From Verrucomicrobiia bacterium (GTDB lineage: Bacteria > Verrucomicrobiota > Verrucomicrobiia > Verrucomicrobiales > Akkermansiaceae), in contig JAUIJB010000001.1 in NCBI GenBank assembly GCA_030430455.1, positions 127,015-191,014 on the forward strand: 64,000 nt of DNA, read 5' to 3'. The position numbers and the translations under genes were made by a program. Positions 8,634 through 18,700 of this stretch are shown here, piece by piece (the first letter of the stretch is position 1; each line of letters opens with the position of its first letter). The notes under the pieces were generated by a model, which was not told the DNA's origin, did not search any database, and was given only the letters and a program-made list of their open reading frames with translations.

Positions 8634-9874
8634 AGTCACTCGTCCTTTCGAGGTTCAGCCCGTTCAGCACCAAGGGGGGCGCGGCGCTGAGGAACGGCCA
8701 GACCGTCGCCGGGCTTGCCCGCCTGGGCGAGGTCGACGTCGTCACCATCGGCGAGGACCCGGACGCCCGCGACGAGCAGCGCGGCCCGGTGCGCAGCTTC
8801 CGCTTCGGACTCGGCGACTCGCCGGGTGCCCTCCGGCGGCTTGGGAAGAAGCTCTGGCGCGTCACCCCGGGAGCGGTCCCGGTGATCGACATGTACCGCC
8901 ATGACAGCGTGCTTCGCTTCCTGCGCGACCGCTGCCGCGAGCAGAACTACGACGTCGCCGTGGTCGAGGAGCTGTCGCTCGGCCCTTACCTCCCGGAACT
9001 CGACCGGCTCGGCTGCCCGACGGTCTTCGACGCCCACAACGTCGAGGGCGTCCTGCGCCGCGAGCTCGGCAGGGCCGGCGGGGGAAGCGGGTCCTTCACC
9101 AAGCGGATGATCGACCGCCGCATCTTCGGCCTCGAGCGCCGGATGGTCGCCCGGGCCGGCCAGGTCTGGGTCTGCAGCGAGGTCGACGCGAAGCAGCTGG
9201 CGGAGGTCTACGGCCGTCGCGAGGGCGTCAGCGTCATCCCCAACGGGGTCAACACGGCGGACTACGCCGATGCCCGGGTCGACCACGGCGGATGGGCCGA
9301 CGAGATCGAGCTGCTGTTCCTCGGGTCCTACTCGTACTATCCGAACGAGGAGGCCGCCCTGACGTTGATCCGCGAGCTGGTCCCCGAACTCCGCTCGCGG
9401 GGGCGCTCGGTCCGGCTCAAGCTGGTCGGCCGCCAGCCGACCCCGGCGATGCTCGAGGCGGCCGGGGACGACGGGCAGATCGAGGTGACCGGCGGGGTCG
9501 AGAGCGTGGTCCCGTACCTCGCGCGGTCCAGCGTCATGGTCGTCCCGCTGACCCTCGGCAGCGGAACCCGCCTCAAGATCCTCGAGGCCTTCGCCGCCGG
9601 CAAGCCGGTGGTCAGCACGACCAAGGGTGCCGAGGGCATCGACTACCGCGACGGCTCGGACCTCTTCATCGCCGATGACCCGGCGGCCATGGCCGATGCG
9701 GTGATCCGCATCTGGGACGACCGCGAGCTGCGCGACGCCATGCGGCGCAGTGCCCTCGAGCTCGTCGAGCGGGACTACTCGTGGGAGTCGGCCGGTCGCC
9801 GGATCGCCGGCCTGTTCGACCGCCGTCAAGCGGTGCAAGCCGCCCGTCCAGCCCTCGCCGGGCAAGCGCCATGA
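8630..9874 (+). CDS. Glycosyltransferase family 4
   Basis: A 414-residue GT-B enzyme starting MKSLVLSRFSPFSTKGGAA. A longer in-frame opening exists, but ATG 8630 overlaps the preceding stop (ATGA) and begins the fold, so it is chosen. Recognisable elements are the acceptor-side VFDAHNVEG motif, VIPNGVNTADY at the domain linker, FLGSYSYYPNEEAALTLI at the start of the donor domain, and GTRLKILEAFAAGKPVVST, a typical donor-binding helix of this subfamily. The latter is also common in TIGR03087-type exosortase-associated transferases, so that is a possible relationship. Its TGA overlaps the following gene by four bases. Confidence 0.87.
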   Translation: MKSLVLSRFSPFSTKGGAALRNGQTVAGLARLGEVDVVTIGEDPDARDEQRGPVRSFRFGLGDSPGALRRLGKKLWRVTPGAVPVIDMYRHDSVLRFLRDRCREQNYDVAVVEELSLGPYLPELDRLGCPTVFDAHNVEGVLRRELGRAGGGSGSFTKRMIDRRIFGLERRMVARAGQVWVCSEVDAKQLAEVYGRREGVSVIPNGVNTADYADARVDHGGWADEIELLFLGSYSYYPNEEAALTLIRELVPELRSRGRSVRLKLVGRQPTPAMLEAAGDDGQIEVTGGVESVVPYLARSSVMVVPLTLGSGTRLKILEAFAAGKPVVSTTKGAEGIDYRDGSDLFIADDPAAMADAVIRIWDDRELRDAMRRSALELVERDYSWESAGRRIAGLFDRRQAVQAARPALAGQAP

Positions 9875-11043
9875 AGCCGGGAGATGCCACCAGGCGGCCG
9901 ACCCCGACGGCCTGTTTCGTGCCCTTCTACGAGGACAATCCCTACCAGCGTGAGCTGGCGGGGGGGATCGAGGCCCAGGGTTTCGAGCTGTCGTCGCGGC
10001 CGTGGCTCCGCGGCATGGCGGCGGAGTGGATTTCTGGACGCTTCCGCCCCGAGGTGCTCCACCTCCACTGGCTGCCGGCGATCACCGCGAGTTTCAAGGG
10101 GACCATGAAGGCGATCGCCTTCGTGCTGCGCCTGCTCGTGCTGCGCGGCCTCGGGGCGAAGGTCGTCTGGACGGTCCACAACCTCTACAGCCACGAGTCC
10201 GGCTCAAGGCGGGTCGAACGCTGGATGACCCGCTGGGTCCTGCGCCTGGCCTCGCGGGTCCTGGTCCACGGCGAGAGCGCCATCCGCCTGATCGGCGACG
10301 AGTTCGGCGGGCGATTCGCGCACAAGCTGAGGGTGGTGCCGCACGGCAGCTACCTCGGGGTCTATCCGGACGACATCGAACCCGCGCAGGCCCGCCGCGA
10401 GCTCGGCCTCGGTGGGGATGAGGTGGTGATGCTCTTCCTCGGCAACATCCGGCCCTACAAGGGGGTTGCGGAGCTGGTCGACGCCTTCATGAAGCTCGAC
10501 GACCCCAAGGCCCGGCTGGTGATCGCCGGGCGGGTCAAGGAGGACCGTGACCGCGAGTACCTCGAGGGCCGGATCGGCGGCAGGCGCGGGGTGATGCTGC
10601 GGCCGGGCTACATCGACGACGACAAGCTGCAGGTCTACATGCGCGCCGCCGACATCGTCGTCTTTCCCTACCGCGACGTCCTCACTTCGGGTGCCGTGAT
10701 CCTGGCGATGAGCTTCGGGCGCGCCTGCCTCGCCCCGCGCTTGGGCTGCATTCCGGACGTGCTCGACGACGCCGGCGCGATCCTCTATGACCCGGATTCG
10801 CCCGGCGGCGGCCTGGCGGCGGCGGTGGCGGAGGTCTTCAGCCGGGCCGGCGAGCTTCCGGCGATGGGGCGGCATAACCTCGCCCAGGCGGAATCGTGGA
10901 ACTGGGGGCGCATCGGCGCGCTCACCGCCGAGGCCTACCGCGAGGCCCTGGGAACAAGCCCGGAGTCGAATCCGGAACCGAATCCGGCGGTCGATGCCGC
11001 CAACCCGCAGTCCTTTTCCAACAGCACCAATGGCACTCCCTGA
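9871..11043 (+). CDS. Glycosyltransferase family 4
   Basis: The 390-residue protein begins MKPGDATRRPTPTACFVPFY. ATG 9871 overlaps the previous stop codon, which fixes the start. The acceptor half carries LHLHWLPAITASF and VVWTVHNLYSHE. The donor half starts VMLFLGNIRPYKGVAELVDA and ends with YRDVLTSGAVILAMSFGRA, in which the usual EX7E first glutamate is replaced (T-S-G-A-V). This pattern matches the subgroup often annotated as GDP-mannose or beta-1,4-mannosyltransferase-like GT4. A Ser/Asn/Pro-rich tail (SPESNPEPNPAVDAANPQ) overlaps the next gene by 14 bases. It is the fourth GT4 in the locus. Confidence 0.82.
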   Translation: MKPGDATRRPTPTACFVPFYEDNPYQRELAGGIEAQGFELSSRPWLRGMAAEWISGRFRPEVLHLHWLPAITASFKGTMKAIAFVLRLLVLRGLGAKVVWTVHNLYSHESGSRRVERWMTRWVLRLASRVLVHGESAIRLIGDEFGGRFAHKLRVVPHGSYLGVYPDDIEPAQARRELGLGGDEVVMLFLGNIRPYKGVAELVDAFMKLDDPKARLVIAGRVKEDRDREYLEGRIGGRRGVMLRPGYIDDDKLQVYMRAADIVVFPYRDVLTSGAVILAMSFGRACLAPRLGCIPDVLDDAGAILYDPDSPGGGLAAAVAEVFSRAGELPAMGRHNLAQAESWNWGRIGALTAEAYREALGTSPESNPEPNPAVDAANPQSFSNSTNGTP

Positions 11044-11941
11044 TTTCATGATCATCGGAGCGGCGAAGTCGGGAACGACTTCGATGCACATGTACCTCGG
11101 CCAGCACCCGGAGGTCTTCTTTCCGGAGTACAAGGAGCCGAACTATTTCGCGCTCGCCGGCGAGTCGTTGCCGAAGAAGGGACCGGCGCCACCGAAGGTG
11201 ATCCAGTCCCTGATCTACTCGCGCAGCATCACCGACTTCGCCAGGTACGAGTCGATCTTCGAGGGTGCGGGACCGGGCAAGAAGCTCGGCGAGGCCTCGG
11301 TGCGCTACCTGTATTTCCCCGCGGCCCCCGGGCGGATCCATGAAAAGGTCCCGGGCGTGCGCTGCATCGCGATCCTGCGCGACCCGGTGGCGCGGCTCTA
11401 CTCGCACTACTGCATGAACGTCCAGTACCTGATCGAGCCGCTGTCGCTGCGCGACGCGCTCGACCAGGAGGAGGCGCGGATCGCCGATGGCTGGGGCTGG
11501 GACTGGCACTACGCCTCGGTCGGACGCTACGCCGACCAGGTCGAGCGGTTTGTCGAGACCCTGGGCCGCGACCAGGTCAAGGTGATGCTCTACGACGACT
11601 TCGTCGCCGACCCGCAGGCCGCCTTCGCCGAGGCCTGCCGCTTCATCGGCATCGACGACGGCTTCCAGCCGGACATGAGCAAGCGGGGCAAGGTGGCCTC
11701 GCGGCCGCGCAGCAAGGCCCTCGGCCGCTGGCTGCACTGGCCGGGGCAGGGAAGAAAGGCGATGCGCCGCCTCGCGCCGTGGTTCTTCACCGACGAGCGC
11801 CTCGAGCGGCTCGAGGAGTGGAACCGCTCGCCGGTCGACAAGCTCGACGCCGCCACCCGCCGCGAGATCGGGCCACGCTTCCGCCAGGACATCGAGAAGC
11901 TCGGCCGCGTGCTCGACCGCGACATCCCCTGGTCGTACTAG
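11030..11941 (+). CDS. PAPS-dependent sulfotransferase
   Basis: A 303-residue protein with a classic sulfotransferase fold. The 5'-phosphosulfate loop is FMIIGAAKSGTTSMHMYL near the N-terminus, followed by QHPEVFFPEYKEPNYFA. The 3'-phosphate-binding segment is CIAILRDPVARLYSHYCM, the R-D-P-x-x-R-x-x-S signature. The family moves sulfate from 3'-phosphoadenylylsulfate onto a carbohydrate hydroxyl. ATG 11030 lies inside the 3' end of the upstream glycosyltransferase (14-base overlap), so the two are co-translated. The location among glycosyltransferases points to sulfation of the exopolysaccharide. The acceptor position is unknown, and no PAPS synthesis genes are in the window. Confidence 0.88.
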   Translation: MALPDFMIIGAAKSGTTSMHMYLGQHPEVFFPEYKEPNYFALAGESLPKKGPAPPKVIQSLIYSRSITDFARYESIFEGAGPGKKLGEASVRYLYFPAAPGRIHEKVPGVRCIAILRDPVARLYSHYCMNVQYLIEPLSLRDALDQEEARIADGWGWDWHYASVGRYADQVERFVETLGRDQVKVMLYDDFVADPQAAFAEACRFIGIDDGFQPDMSKRGKVASRPRSKALGRWLHWPGQGRKAMRRLAPWFFTDERLERLEEWNRSPVDKLDAATRREIGPRFRQDIEKLGRVLDRDIPWSY

Positions 11942-11981
11942 GCTTTGCCCGACCCCACCGCCCGATTTCCCCCCCGGAACC

Positions 11982-12944
11982 ATGAGCAACCAACTCCTTT
12001 CGCGCATCGCCTCGGGTGTCCGCCGCCGCAGCCTGCCGCTGAGGCTCGCGCTGCCGAATCTGGCCGCCGGATCCAACCCGCCGAGCGGCCGCCCGGTCGC
12101 CATCATCGGCAACGGCCGCTCCGGAACCTCCTGGATCGGCGAGACCATCGGCTCCGCCCCGGGAGTCGTCTACTACCGCGAGCCCTGCCACCCGCAGGTG
12201 CGCTACCGCCGGGACGACACCGTGTGGAGCCGCTACGTTGCCCCCGGCGGTCGGGACGCCGACTTCGAGGCCTGCCTCGACCGGGCCTTCCGCGGCGGCT
12301 ACGTCGGCGACCCGGACCTCGATCCCGCCCTGCGCGAGCTCCGGCGGTCGGGCGACTACCGCGTGGTGGTCAAGGAGGTGGCCGCCTTCCTGTCGGCCGA
12401 GTGGCTGTGCCGCCGCTACGACCCGCTGGTGGTCTTCGCCGTCCGCCACCCCTGCCCGAGCGTCATGTCGGTGCACAAGCTCGGCCTCGTCGAGCCGGAG
12501 CGGCGCCGCTTCGCGGAGCTGCTCGCCAACCCGGAGCTGCGCGACGGGGTGTTGGCGGAGTTCATGCCCCACCTCGAGGGTCTCAAGGACCCGCTCGAGG
12601 TGTCGGCGGGCATCTGGGCCCTGAAGAACCACGTCGCCCTCGATGTCGCCCGGCGCCGCGGGGACTGGATCCGGGTGGCCTACGAGGACGCCTGCCTCGA
12701 GCCGCTGGAGACCTTCCGCGACCTGTTCGGCCGGCTCGGCCTCGAGTGGACCGCGGAGATGGAGCAGCAGGTGATCGAGTCGACCTCGACGGCGCAGGAC
12801 GGCCCCCACGCGACGAGCAAGGTCTCGTCGCGCCAGGTCGATGCCTGGCGCGGCAGGATGACCGCCGCGGAGAAGGCGATGGTTCGCCGCGCCGTTGAGC
12901 CCTTCGACTTTCCGTTCTACAACCGCGACGAGGACTGGCGGTAG
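11982..12944 (+). CDS. Second sulfotransferase, divergent
   Basis: The 320-residue product has a sulfotransferase 5'-phosphosulfate loop in PVAIIGNGRSGTSWIGETI near residue 45 and a later VVFAVRHPCPSVMSVHKL segment, which takes the place of the usual R-D-P-x-x-x-x-S phosphate contact. The W-A-L-K-N-H and R-V-A-Y-E-D-A segments also follow carbohydrate sulfotransferase order. It is clearly not a duplicate of its upstream neighbour, since the two share little beyond the cofactor loops. It therefore probably sulfates a different position or sugar. It begins 40 bases after the first sulfotransferase and precedes the DUF6473-like gene by 35 bases in one operon. Confidence 0.82.
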   Translation: MSNQLLSRIASGVRRRSLPLRLALPNLAAGSNPPSGRPVAIIGNGRSGTSWIGETIGSAPGVVYYREPCHPQVRYRRDDTVWSRYVAPGGRDADFEACLDRAFRGGYVGDPDLDPALRELRRSGDYRVVVKEVAAFLSAEWLCRRYDPLVVFAVRHPCPSVMSVHKLGLVEPERRRFAELLANPELRDGVLAEFMPHLEGLKDPLEVSAGIWALKNHVALDVARRRGDWIRVAYEDACLEPLETFRDLFGRLGLEWTAEMEQQVIESTSTAQDGPHATSKVSSRQVDAWRGRMTAAEKAMVRRAVEPFDFPFYNRDEDWR

Positions 12945-12979
12945 GCCCGCCGTCCCCGAGCACACGCCCACCACGACTC

Positions 12980-13915
12980 ATGACTGCCCCAGGCTCCCCC
13001 CCCGTCCACCTCTCCGGCTACCAGAACCGGGACCGCGAGGTGATCGACTACGGCATGACCGAGCTGGAGGATTCCGGCCTCTGGTTCCGCTCCTCGCCGC
13101 CGCCGAATCCCGGCGGCAGCAAGGTCGCCTTCATCGGCGCCGCGCAGACCTTTGGCTGCTTCTGCGAGAAGCCCTTCCCCGACCTGCTCGCGGAGCGCCT
13201 CGGCATCACCGCGCTCAACTTCGGCTACGGTGGCGCCGGGCCGGAGTTCTTCCTCGGCCAGGAGAAGCTCGTCGAGCAGCTCAACGGTTGCGACCTCGTC
13301 GTGATCCAGGCGATGTCCGGGCGCTCGCAGAGCAACTCGGCCTATGAAAGCGGCGGGCTCGAGTACCTCACGCGGCGGTCCGACGGCACCCGGCTCGGTG
13401 CCAACGAGGCCTACCGCGAGGTCCTCGAGGGACCGCGCGGGCTTCATGCCCTCGGCGCCGCTGGCACCAAGGCCGCCCGCGTCCTCGGCCGCCGCCGCCT
13501 GCGCCGGCTGGTCAACGAGACCCGCCGCGCCTGGGTCAGGAGCAACCTCGACCTGGTCGAGGCGCTGCGGGTGCCCGCCGTGTTCTTCTGGTTCTCCAAG
13601 CGCACGCCCTCGCTGCCGGACGACCTGACCACGGTGAAGTCGCTGTTCGGCGAGTTCCCGCAGATGGTCAACACCTGGATGGTCGAGGAGGTCCGCCGCA
13701 GCTGCGCCGGCTACGCCGAGTGCGTGTCCGAGCGCGGCAGCCCGCAGCCCCTGTTCAGCCGCCACACCGGCGAACCCGTCACCGTCGACCCGGCCGACGA
13801 CCGGCCCGACCTCGGCGGCCAGCCGGCGTGGAGCGAGAACCTCTACTATCCCTCCCCCGAGATGCACGAGGATGCCGCCGAGTGCCTGCTTCCGGTTCTC
13901 AAGGACCTGCTATGA
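12980..13915 (+). CDS. DUF6473-like protein of unknown function
   Basis: A 311-residue cytoplasmic-looking protein with no signal peptide. It opens with HLSGYQNRDREVIDYGM and contains KVAFIGAAQTFGCFCEKPFP followed by LNFGYGGAGPEFFL. The order Y-Q, D-Y, F-I-G-A-A-Q-T-F-G, P-F-P, L, N-x-G-x-x-G-A-G-P-x-x-F recalls the DUF6473 family as I know it, found beside capsule genes and having an SGNH-hydrolase-like opening. No assured catalytic triad is visible: the G-A-A-Q-T element has no obvious serine nucleophile. A role in modifying or sensing the polymer is only inference. It sits directly after two sulfotransferases, and its stop overlaps the start of the flippase gene (ATGA). Confidence 0.65.
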   Translation: MTAPGSPPVHLSGYQNRDREVIDYGMTELEDSGLWFRSSPPPNPGGSKVAFIGAAQTFGCFCEKPFPDLLAERLGITALNFGYGGAGPEFFLGQEKLVEQLNGCDLVVIQAMSGRSQSNSAYESGGLEYLTRRSDGTRLGANEAYREVLEGPRGLHALGAAGTKAARVLGRRRLRRLVNETRRAWVRSNLDLVEALRVPAVFFWFSKRTPSLPDDLTTVKSLFGEFPQMVNTWMVEEVRRSCAGYAECVSERGSPQPLFSRHTGEPVTVDPADDRPDLGGQPAWSENLYYPSPEMHEDAAECLLPVLKDLL

Positions 13916-15525
13916 AGAAGTCCGACGGACTCGGCGCCAAGAAGGTGCTGGTGATCAACAGCGTGAGCTCGATCTTCACGATCGTGCTCCAGATCACCGT
14001 ACTGGTCTGGGTCAACCGCTTCCTCCTCCAGCGGATCGAGCCCGAGGAGTACGCGATTTTCCCGCTGGTCATGTCGATCGTCCTCATCGCCGAGGTGCTC
14101 AAGCAGCTCTTCGTTGGCGGACTGTCGCGTTTCATCGTCGAGGCCGACGCCCGTGGCGACGACGACGGCGTGACGCGGATCGTCTCCTCGATGTTCCCCT
14201 TCCTCGTCGGCTCGGTCGTCCTGTTCTCGGTGATCGGCGCGCTGGTCGTGTGGAAGATCGACTGGGTCCTCGAGATCGCACCGCAGTATGTCGGCACCGC
14301 CCGCACGATGTTCGCCCTGGTGGTGACGATGCTCCTCGCCGGGATGATCGCCGGACCCTTCTCGGTCGGGCTCTACGCCAAGCAGAAGTTCCTCATCAAG
14401 AACGCCCTCGACCTCGTCGCCGAGGTCGTCCGCATCGCCGTCCTCGCGGGGCTCCTGCTCGGCGTCAGTGCCAGCGTGATGTGGCTGGTCGTGGCCTCGA
14501 CCGCGGCGCAGCTGCTGCGCACGCTGATGGACATCTACTGGACCCGCCGTCTGATCCCGGCGGTGAAGATCCGTCCCAGCATGTTCGATCGGGACACCAC
14601 GCGGAGCCTGCTGGGATTCGGCGCGTGGACCTCGGTCGGCGGGGCGGTGCAGATCATCTCTCGGACCGTCCCGCTGCTGCTGCTCAACCGCTTCGGCACC
14701 GCCGTCGACGTGACCTGCCTCTACCTCGGCCGGCTTCCCGACCTGCAGCTGCGGAAGGTGATTTCCGCCGGGATGGTCCCGATCCAGCCGGCGATGACGA
14801 GCCTCTACGCCCGCGAGGGGCTCGAGTCACTCAGCCGCATCTACCTGCAGGGCAACCGCTACACGCTGTGGTTCGCGCTCGTCGGGATCGCCCCGCTGAT
14901 GGTGTTCGCCGGGCCGATCATCGAGGCCTACGTCGGCAACACCTTCATCGACGCCGCGTGGGTGATGCTGTTCCTGCTCGGGCGCTACCCGCTGATCTTC
15001 GCGAGCGCGATGTTCTACCGCGTCGCCCACGCCTCGGCACGGGTCGGCCAGTACTTCGTCTCCGAGGCGGTGATCCAGGTGGCCACGCTGGTCGCGATGT
15101 ACGTGCTCGTCGTCCGCATGGGCATGGGGGCGGTCGGCGCCGCGATCGCGATCGGGGCCTCGGCCAGCGTGCTGCAGCTCGTCCTGACCTGGCCGCTCGG
15201 CATGAAGATGGTGGGGGTGACCTGGCGGCAGCTGGCGCGCTTCACCCTGCTTCCCGGGATGCTGCCCTTCGCCGGGGCCGCCGGGTTCTGCTTCGTCTAC
15301 CGGATGCTCTTCTCGCTCGAGACCTGGCACATGATCGGCATCGGCTCGGGCCTCGCGGTGCTCGTCTTCGTGGCGATCCTGCTCAGGTTCTGCCTCGAAC
15401 CGGAGGACCGCCAACTGGTCGCGGCGGCGACCAAGCGCCTGCGACCGCCGGCCCGCGGAAACCCCGGACTGGATCCCGCGGTGGAAGCCGGGGGATTGGG
15501 CAAGGGAACCGGCGAAAAGGTCTGA
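13912..15525 (+). CDS. Wzx-like polysaccharide flippase (MATE/MOP superfamily)
   Basis: A 537-residue integral membrane protein with twelve to fourteen hydrophobic helices. It begins MKKSDGLGAKKVLVINSVSS and continues with VWVNRFLLQRIEPEEYAIFP, the amphipathic first-helix pattern of polysaccharide biosynthesis proteins in the MOP exporter superfamily. ATG 13912 overlaps the preceding stop, whereas the upstream in-frame extension is the antiparallel frame of the DUF6473-like gene. By family it flips undecaprenyl-diphosphate-linked repeat units to the periplasmic face, supplying the Wzy-like protein. A 216-base gap before the next gene suggests that the biosynthetic operon may end here. Confidence 0.87.
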   Translation: MKKSDGLGAKKVLVINSVSSIFTIVLQITVLVWVNRFLLQRIEPEEYAIFPLVMSIVLIAEVLKQLFVGGLSRFIVEADARGDDDGVTRIVSSMFPFLVGSVVLFSVIGALVVWKIDWVLEIAPQYVGTARTMFALVVTMLLAGMIAGPFSVGLYAKQKFLIKNALDLVAEVVRIAVLAGLLLGVSASVMWLVVASTAAQLLRTLMDIYWTRRLIPAVKIRPSMFDRDTTRSLLGFGAWTSVGGAVQIISRTVPLLLLNRFGTAVDVTCLYLGRLPDLQLRKVISAGMVPIQPAMTSLYAREGLESLSRIYLQGNRYTLWFALVGIAPLMVFAGPIIEAYVGNTFIDAAWVMLFLLGRYPLIFASAMFYRVAHASARVGQYFVSEAVIQVATLVAMYVLVVRMGMGAVGAAIAIGASASVLQLVLTWPLGMKMVGVTWRQLARFTLLPGMLPFAGAAGFCFVYRMLFSLETWHMIGIGSGLAVLVFVAILLRFCLEPEDRQLVAAATKRLRPPARGNPGLDPAVEAGGLGKGTGEKV

Positions 15526-15741
15526 TTGAGCAGGATTTGCGTGGTTTCGGGCAGAATTTGCCAAGCACTGCGATCAAAACGATTTCACCTTCCCGCCACC
15601 CAGATCACCCCGATTTGCGAGGAAGAGTTGCGGATTTCTTGATTTTCGGTTAAGAAACCTTGCAAAACTTCAAAAATCGAATATCAGAGCGCCGGGCAAG
15701 CGATTGCCCACCCGTTCATCCCCCGTTCATCCCCCCGAATC
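15526..15741 (+). promoter_or_regulatory. Candidate promoter region of the giant repeat-protein gene
   Basis: This 216-base gap is markedly more AT-rich than its surroundings from about 15535 to 15690. A TTGCAA hexamer at 15660-15665 followed by TATCAG after a 16-base spacer could serve as a weak sigma-70-type promoter for the 11-kb gene downstream. A short repeat, CCGTTCATCCCCC, lies just before the start codon. No rho-independent terminator for the flippase gene is evident. The hexamers are my reading by eye and are not strong matches. Confidence 0.3.
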
Positions 15742-18700
15742 ATGTCCCCCCATCCCCTTGGTGAGATGTGCCGTCGTCTTGTGACGTCACTCGACTCCCT
15801 TCGTTCCCGCCTGTTCGGTTCGCTGCTGGTGCGTCTCCTCGCGCTTGGTGCCGCCCTGTTGGGTAGTCTTCCGGCCCCGCTGTCCGCCGCTCCCCCGGAG
15901 AATTTCTACCTCGAGGAGCTGATCGGTGGATTGAACCAGCCGACCAGCATGCGCTTCCTTCCCGACGGTCGCCTGATCGTGTTGCAGAAGAAGGGCGAGA
16001 TCCTGATCTGTGACGTCACCACCAATCCGGTGCAGTACGACGTCTACATGGACTTCCGCGACGCGGAGCACCTCTACGGCATCATCTCCGGTCAGGAGCG
16101 CGGGGTGCTCGACATCGCCGTCGACCCGAACTTCCCGGCCGAGCCGTACGTCTACGTCTTCTACACGCCCGCCAGCGGACCGAACGGCGCGCTGGCCCGG
16201 GTCGCCCGCTACACCCACCTGGAGAACGCCGGCGGCCTCTCCAGCCGGGGGGATTACGCCAGCGAGGTGATCCTGTGGGAGGACACCGATCCCTACAACT
16301 CCTGTTGCCACTACGGCGGCGGTCTCGACTTCGGCCCGGACGGGAAGCTCTGGCTCACCACCGGCGACCACTTCTTCGGTGCCTACGCCGACGACGTTCA
16401 GCACGCCGGCGGCGGCGTCCACCGCTTCAACAAGGACGGCTCGATCCCGGCCGACAACCCCTACATCGACGGCAACGGCCCGAACAAGGACTCGACCGTC
16501 GCCTACGGACTGCGCAACCCGTTCCGGTCCCGCTGGGACCTGGAGACCAACCGCTTCTTCATCGCCGAGGTCGGCGGCAACGCCCAGGATGTGGCCGCCG
16601 AGGACCTTCACATCATCCAGTGGGACGAGGCCAGCGGCCGCCTGGTCGACGACGACTTCGGGACCGGCGGCGACAACGGCGTCTTCGACGGCATCTACTT
16701 CGGCTGGCCGACCGTCGAGGGCATGCCGCCCTACTCCGACTTCTCGAACCCGGTCATCGACGACGTCGGTGCGCCGATCTTCTCGTGGAAGCACAATGGG
16801 ACCTACAGCGCGATCAACGGCGGGGTGGTCTACCGCAAGGACCAGTTCCCGGTCGAATTCAACGGCGCCTACTTCTACGCCGACTCGACCCGTGATTTCG
16901 TGCGCTACATCAAGTTCGACGCCAACGGCAACGTCTCGCCCAACCCGGCTCCGGACAACATCGACACCGTCAACCCGGACGGCACCAGCTACCTCTTCGA
17001 CCCGAGCCCGGTCGGCCGCATCGTCTCGCTCGATACCGGTCCCGACGGCGCCCTCTACTACCTCAGCTTCACCGACGCCGGTGGTGCCTACGGCCAGCCG
17101 AACCCCTCGACCCCGGGCTCGCTGCGTCGCTACGTCTACGACGCCGGGACGCGCCCGGTGATCGAGGAGTTCACCGCCGCCCCCGTGACCGGCGAGTCGC
17201 CGGTCAATGTCTCCTTCACCCTCCGCGCCACCGACGCCGGTGGCGACCCGATGACCTACACCATCGACTTCGGCGACGGCACTTCGTCCGGGCCGGTCGC
17301 GCTGGCTGACGGCGTCACCGTGGTCGTCAACCACAGCTACTCCAGCGACGGCTCGTACACCGCCGACCTCGAGGTCAGCGACGGCGTGCTGGCGGCGCAC
17401 GCCGAGCAGCAGCTCGCCTTCGGCACGCCGCCGACGGTGACCAGCCTGACCGCGACCAACGACAATCCGGTGCCGGATCCCGGTTTCTTCCGCTACGGCG
17501 ACACGATCACCTTCGCGGCCACCGCGACGGACTCCGACGACAATCCGATCGACGGCGCGCAGTTCGACTGGTCGGTCCAGTTCGTCCGTCCCGGCAACGT
17601 GCACCCCTCCGTCGAGGACGTGACCGGCTCGTCCTTCGAGTTTCCGATCCCCGCGCAGGGGCAGGGCTTCAGTGGGGGCGTCTTCTACCGCTGCTTCCTC
17701 GTGGTCACCGACAACAACGGGCTGAAGACGACCGAGACCATCGACGTCTTTCCTGAGAAGGTGAACATCCTGTTCGACTCGGAGCCGAGCGGCATGGCGG
17801 TCGGCGTCAACGGCAACCGGGTCGAGTTCACCCCCTTCGTCCTCGATACCCTGGTCAACTACGACCACGTCATCACGATCGAGGACACCAAGTGCATCGG
17901 TGGCACGCAGTACGACTTCGTCAGCTGGAGCAACGGGCCGACCACCTCGAGCCAGATGTACGTGGCGCCCGTGGACGACGTGATCCTCGACGCCAGCTTC
18001 GTCGCCAACGGCAGCTGCACGGTGCCGCCGGGCGGCGAGCTCGAGCTCGACGGGCTGGTACTCCAGCTCGAGTCGAGCCAGAGCGTCGCGCTGAATGGTG
18101 GCAGCCTGGTCGCCGGATGGCTTGACGACTCGGGCACGGGCAACGACTTCGTGGCTTCCGGCGACCCGCAGTTCGGCGCGGTCCTGACGCCCTCCGGACT
18201 CCCCGCGGTGAGCCTGGACGGCGATGGCGACCTGCTCGAGCGGGTCAACACGATCGACCCGGTGGCGCTTCCGGCCGGCAACACCGACCGCACCGTCTTC
18301 ATGGTGGCCCGTCACAACGCGGCGTCCAACTGGGCCGGTTTCACCTACGGCAATCCCTCCGGCAACCAGGCCTTCGGGCTGGTCGTGAAGAGCGGAACCG
18401 GTGAACTCGCCCTGCAGGGATACGGCGGCGGAAACGACCTGGTCAGCGGCCAGGCCGGTGCCGGTGCCGGCTGGGTGGTCCAGAGCGCCCGGCAGTACAA
18501 CGGCGAGGCGACGCTCTTCGAGGGCGGCACCGAGATCGCCCAGTTCATCCACAACTACAACACCCAGCTCGGTCGCGCCGTGATCGGCGAGGAGCTCGGC
18601 GGAGCCGGCGTCAATGCGATGGATGTCGCCGCCGTGCTGGTCTACGACCGCGCCCTCAACGACGTCGAGCGCTTCAACGTCGAGAACTACCTCGAGTCGA

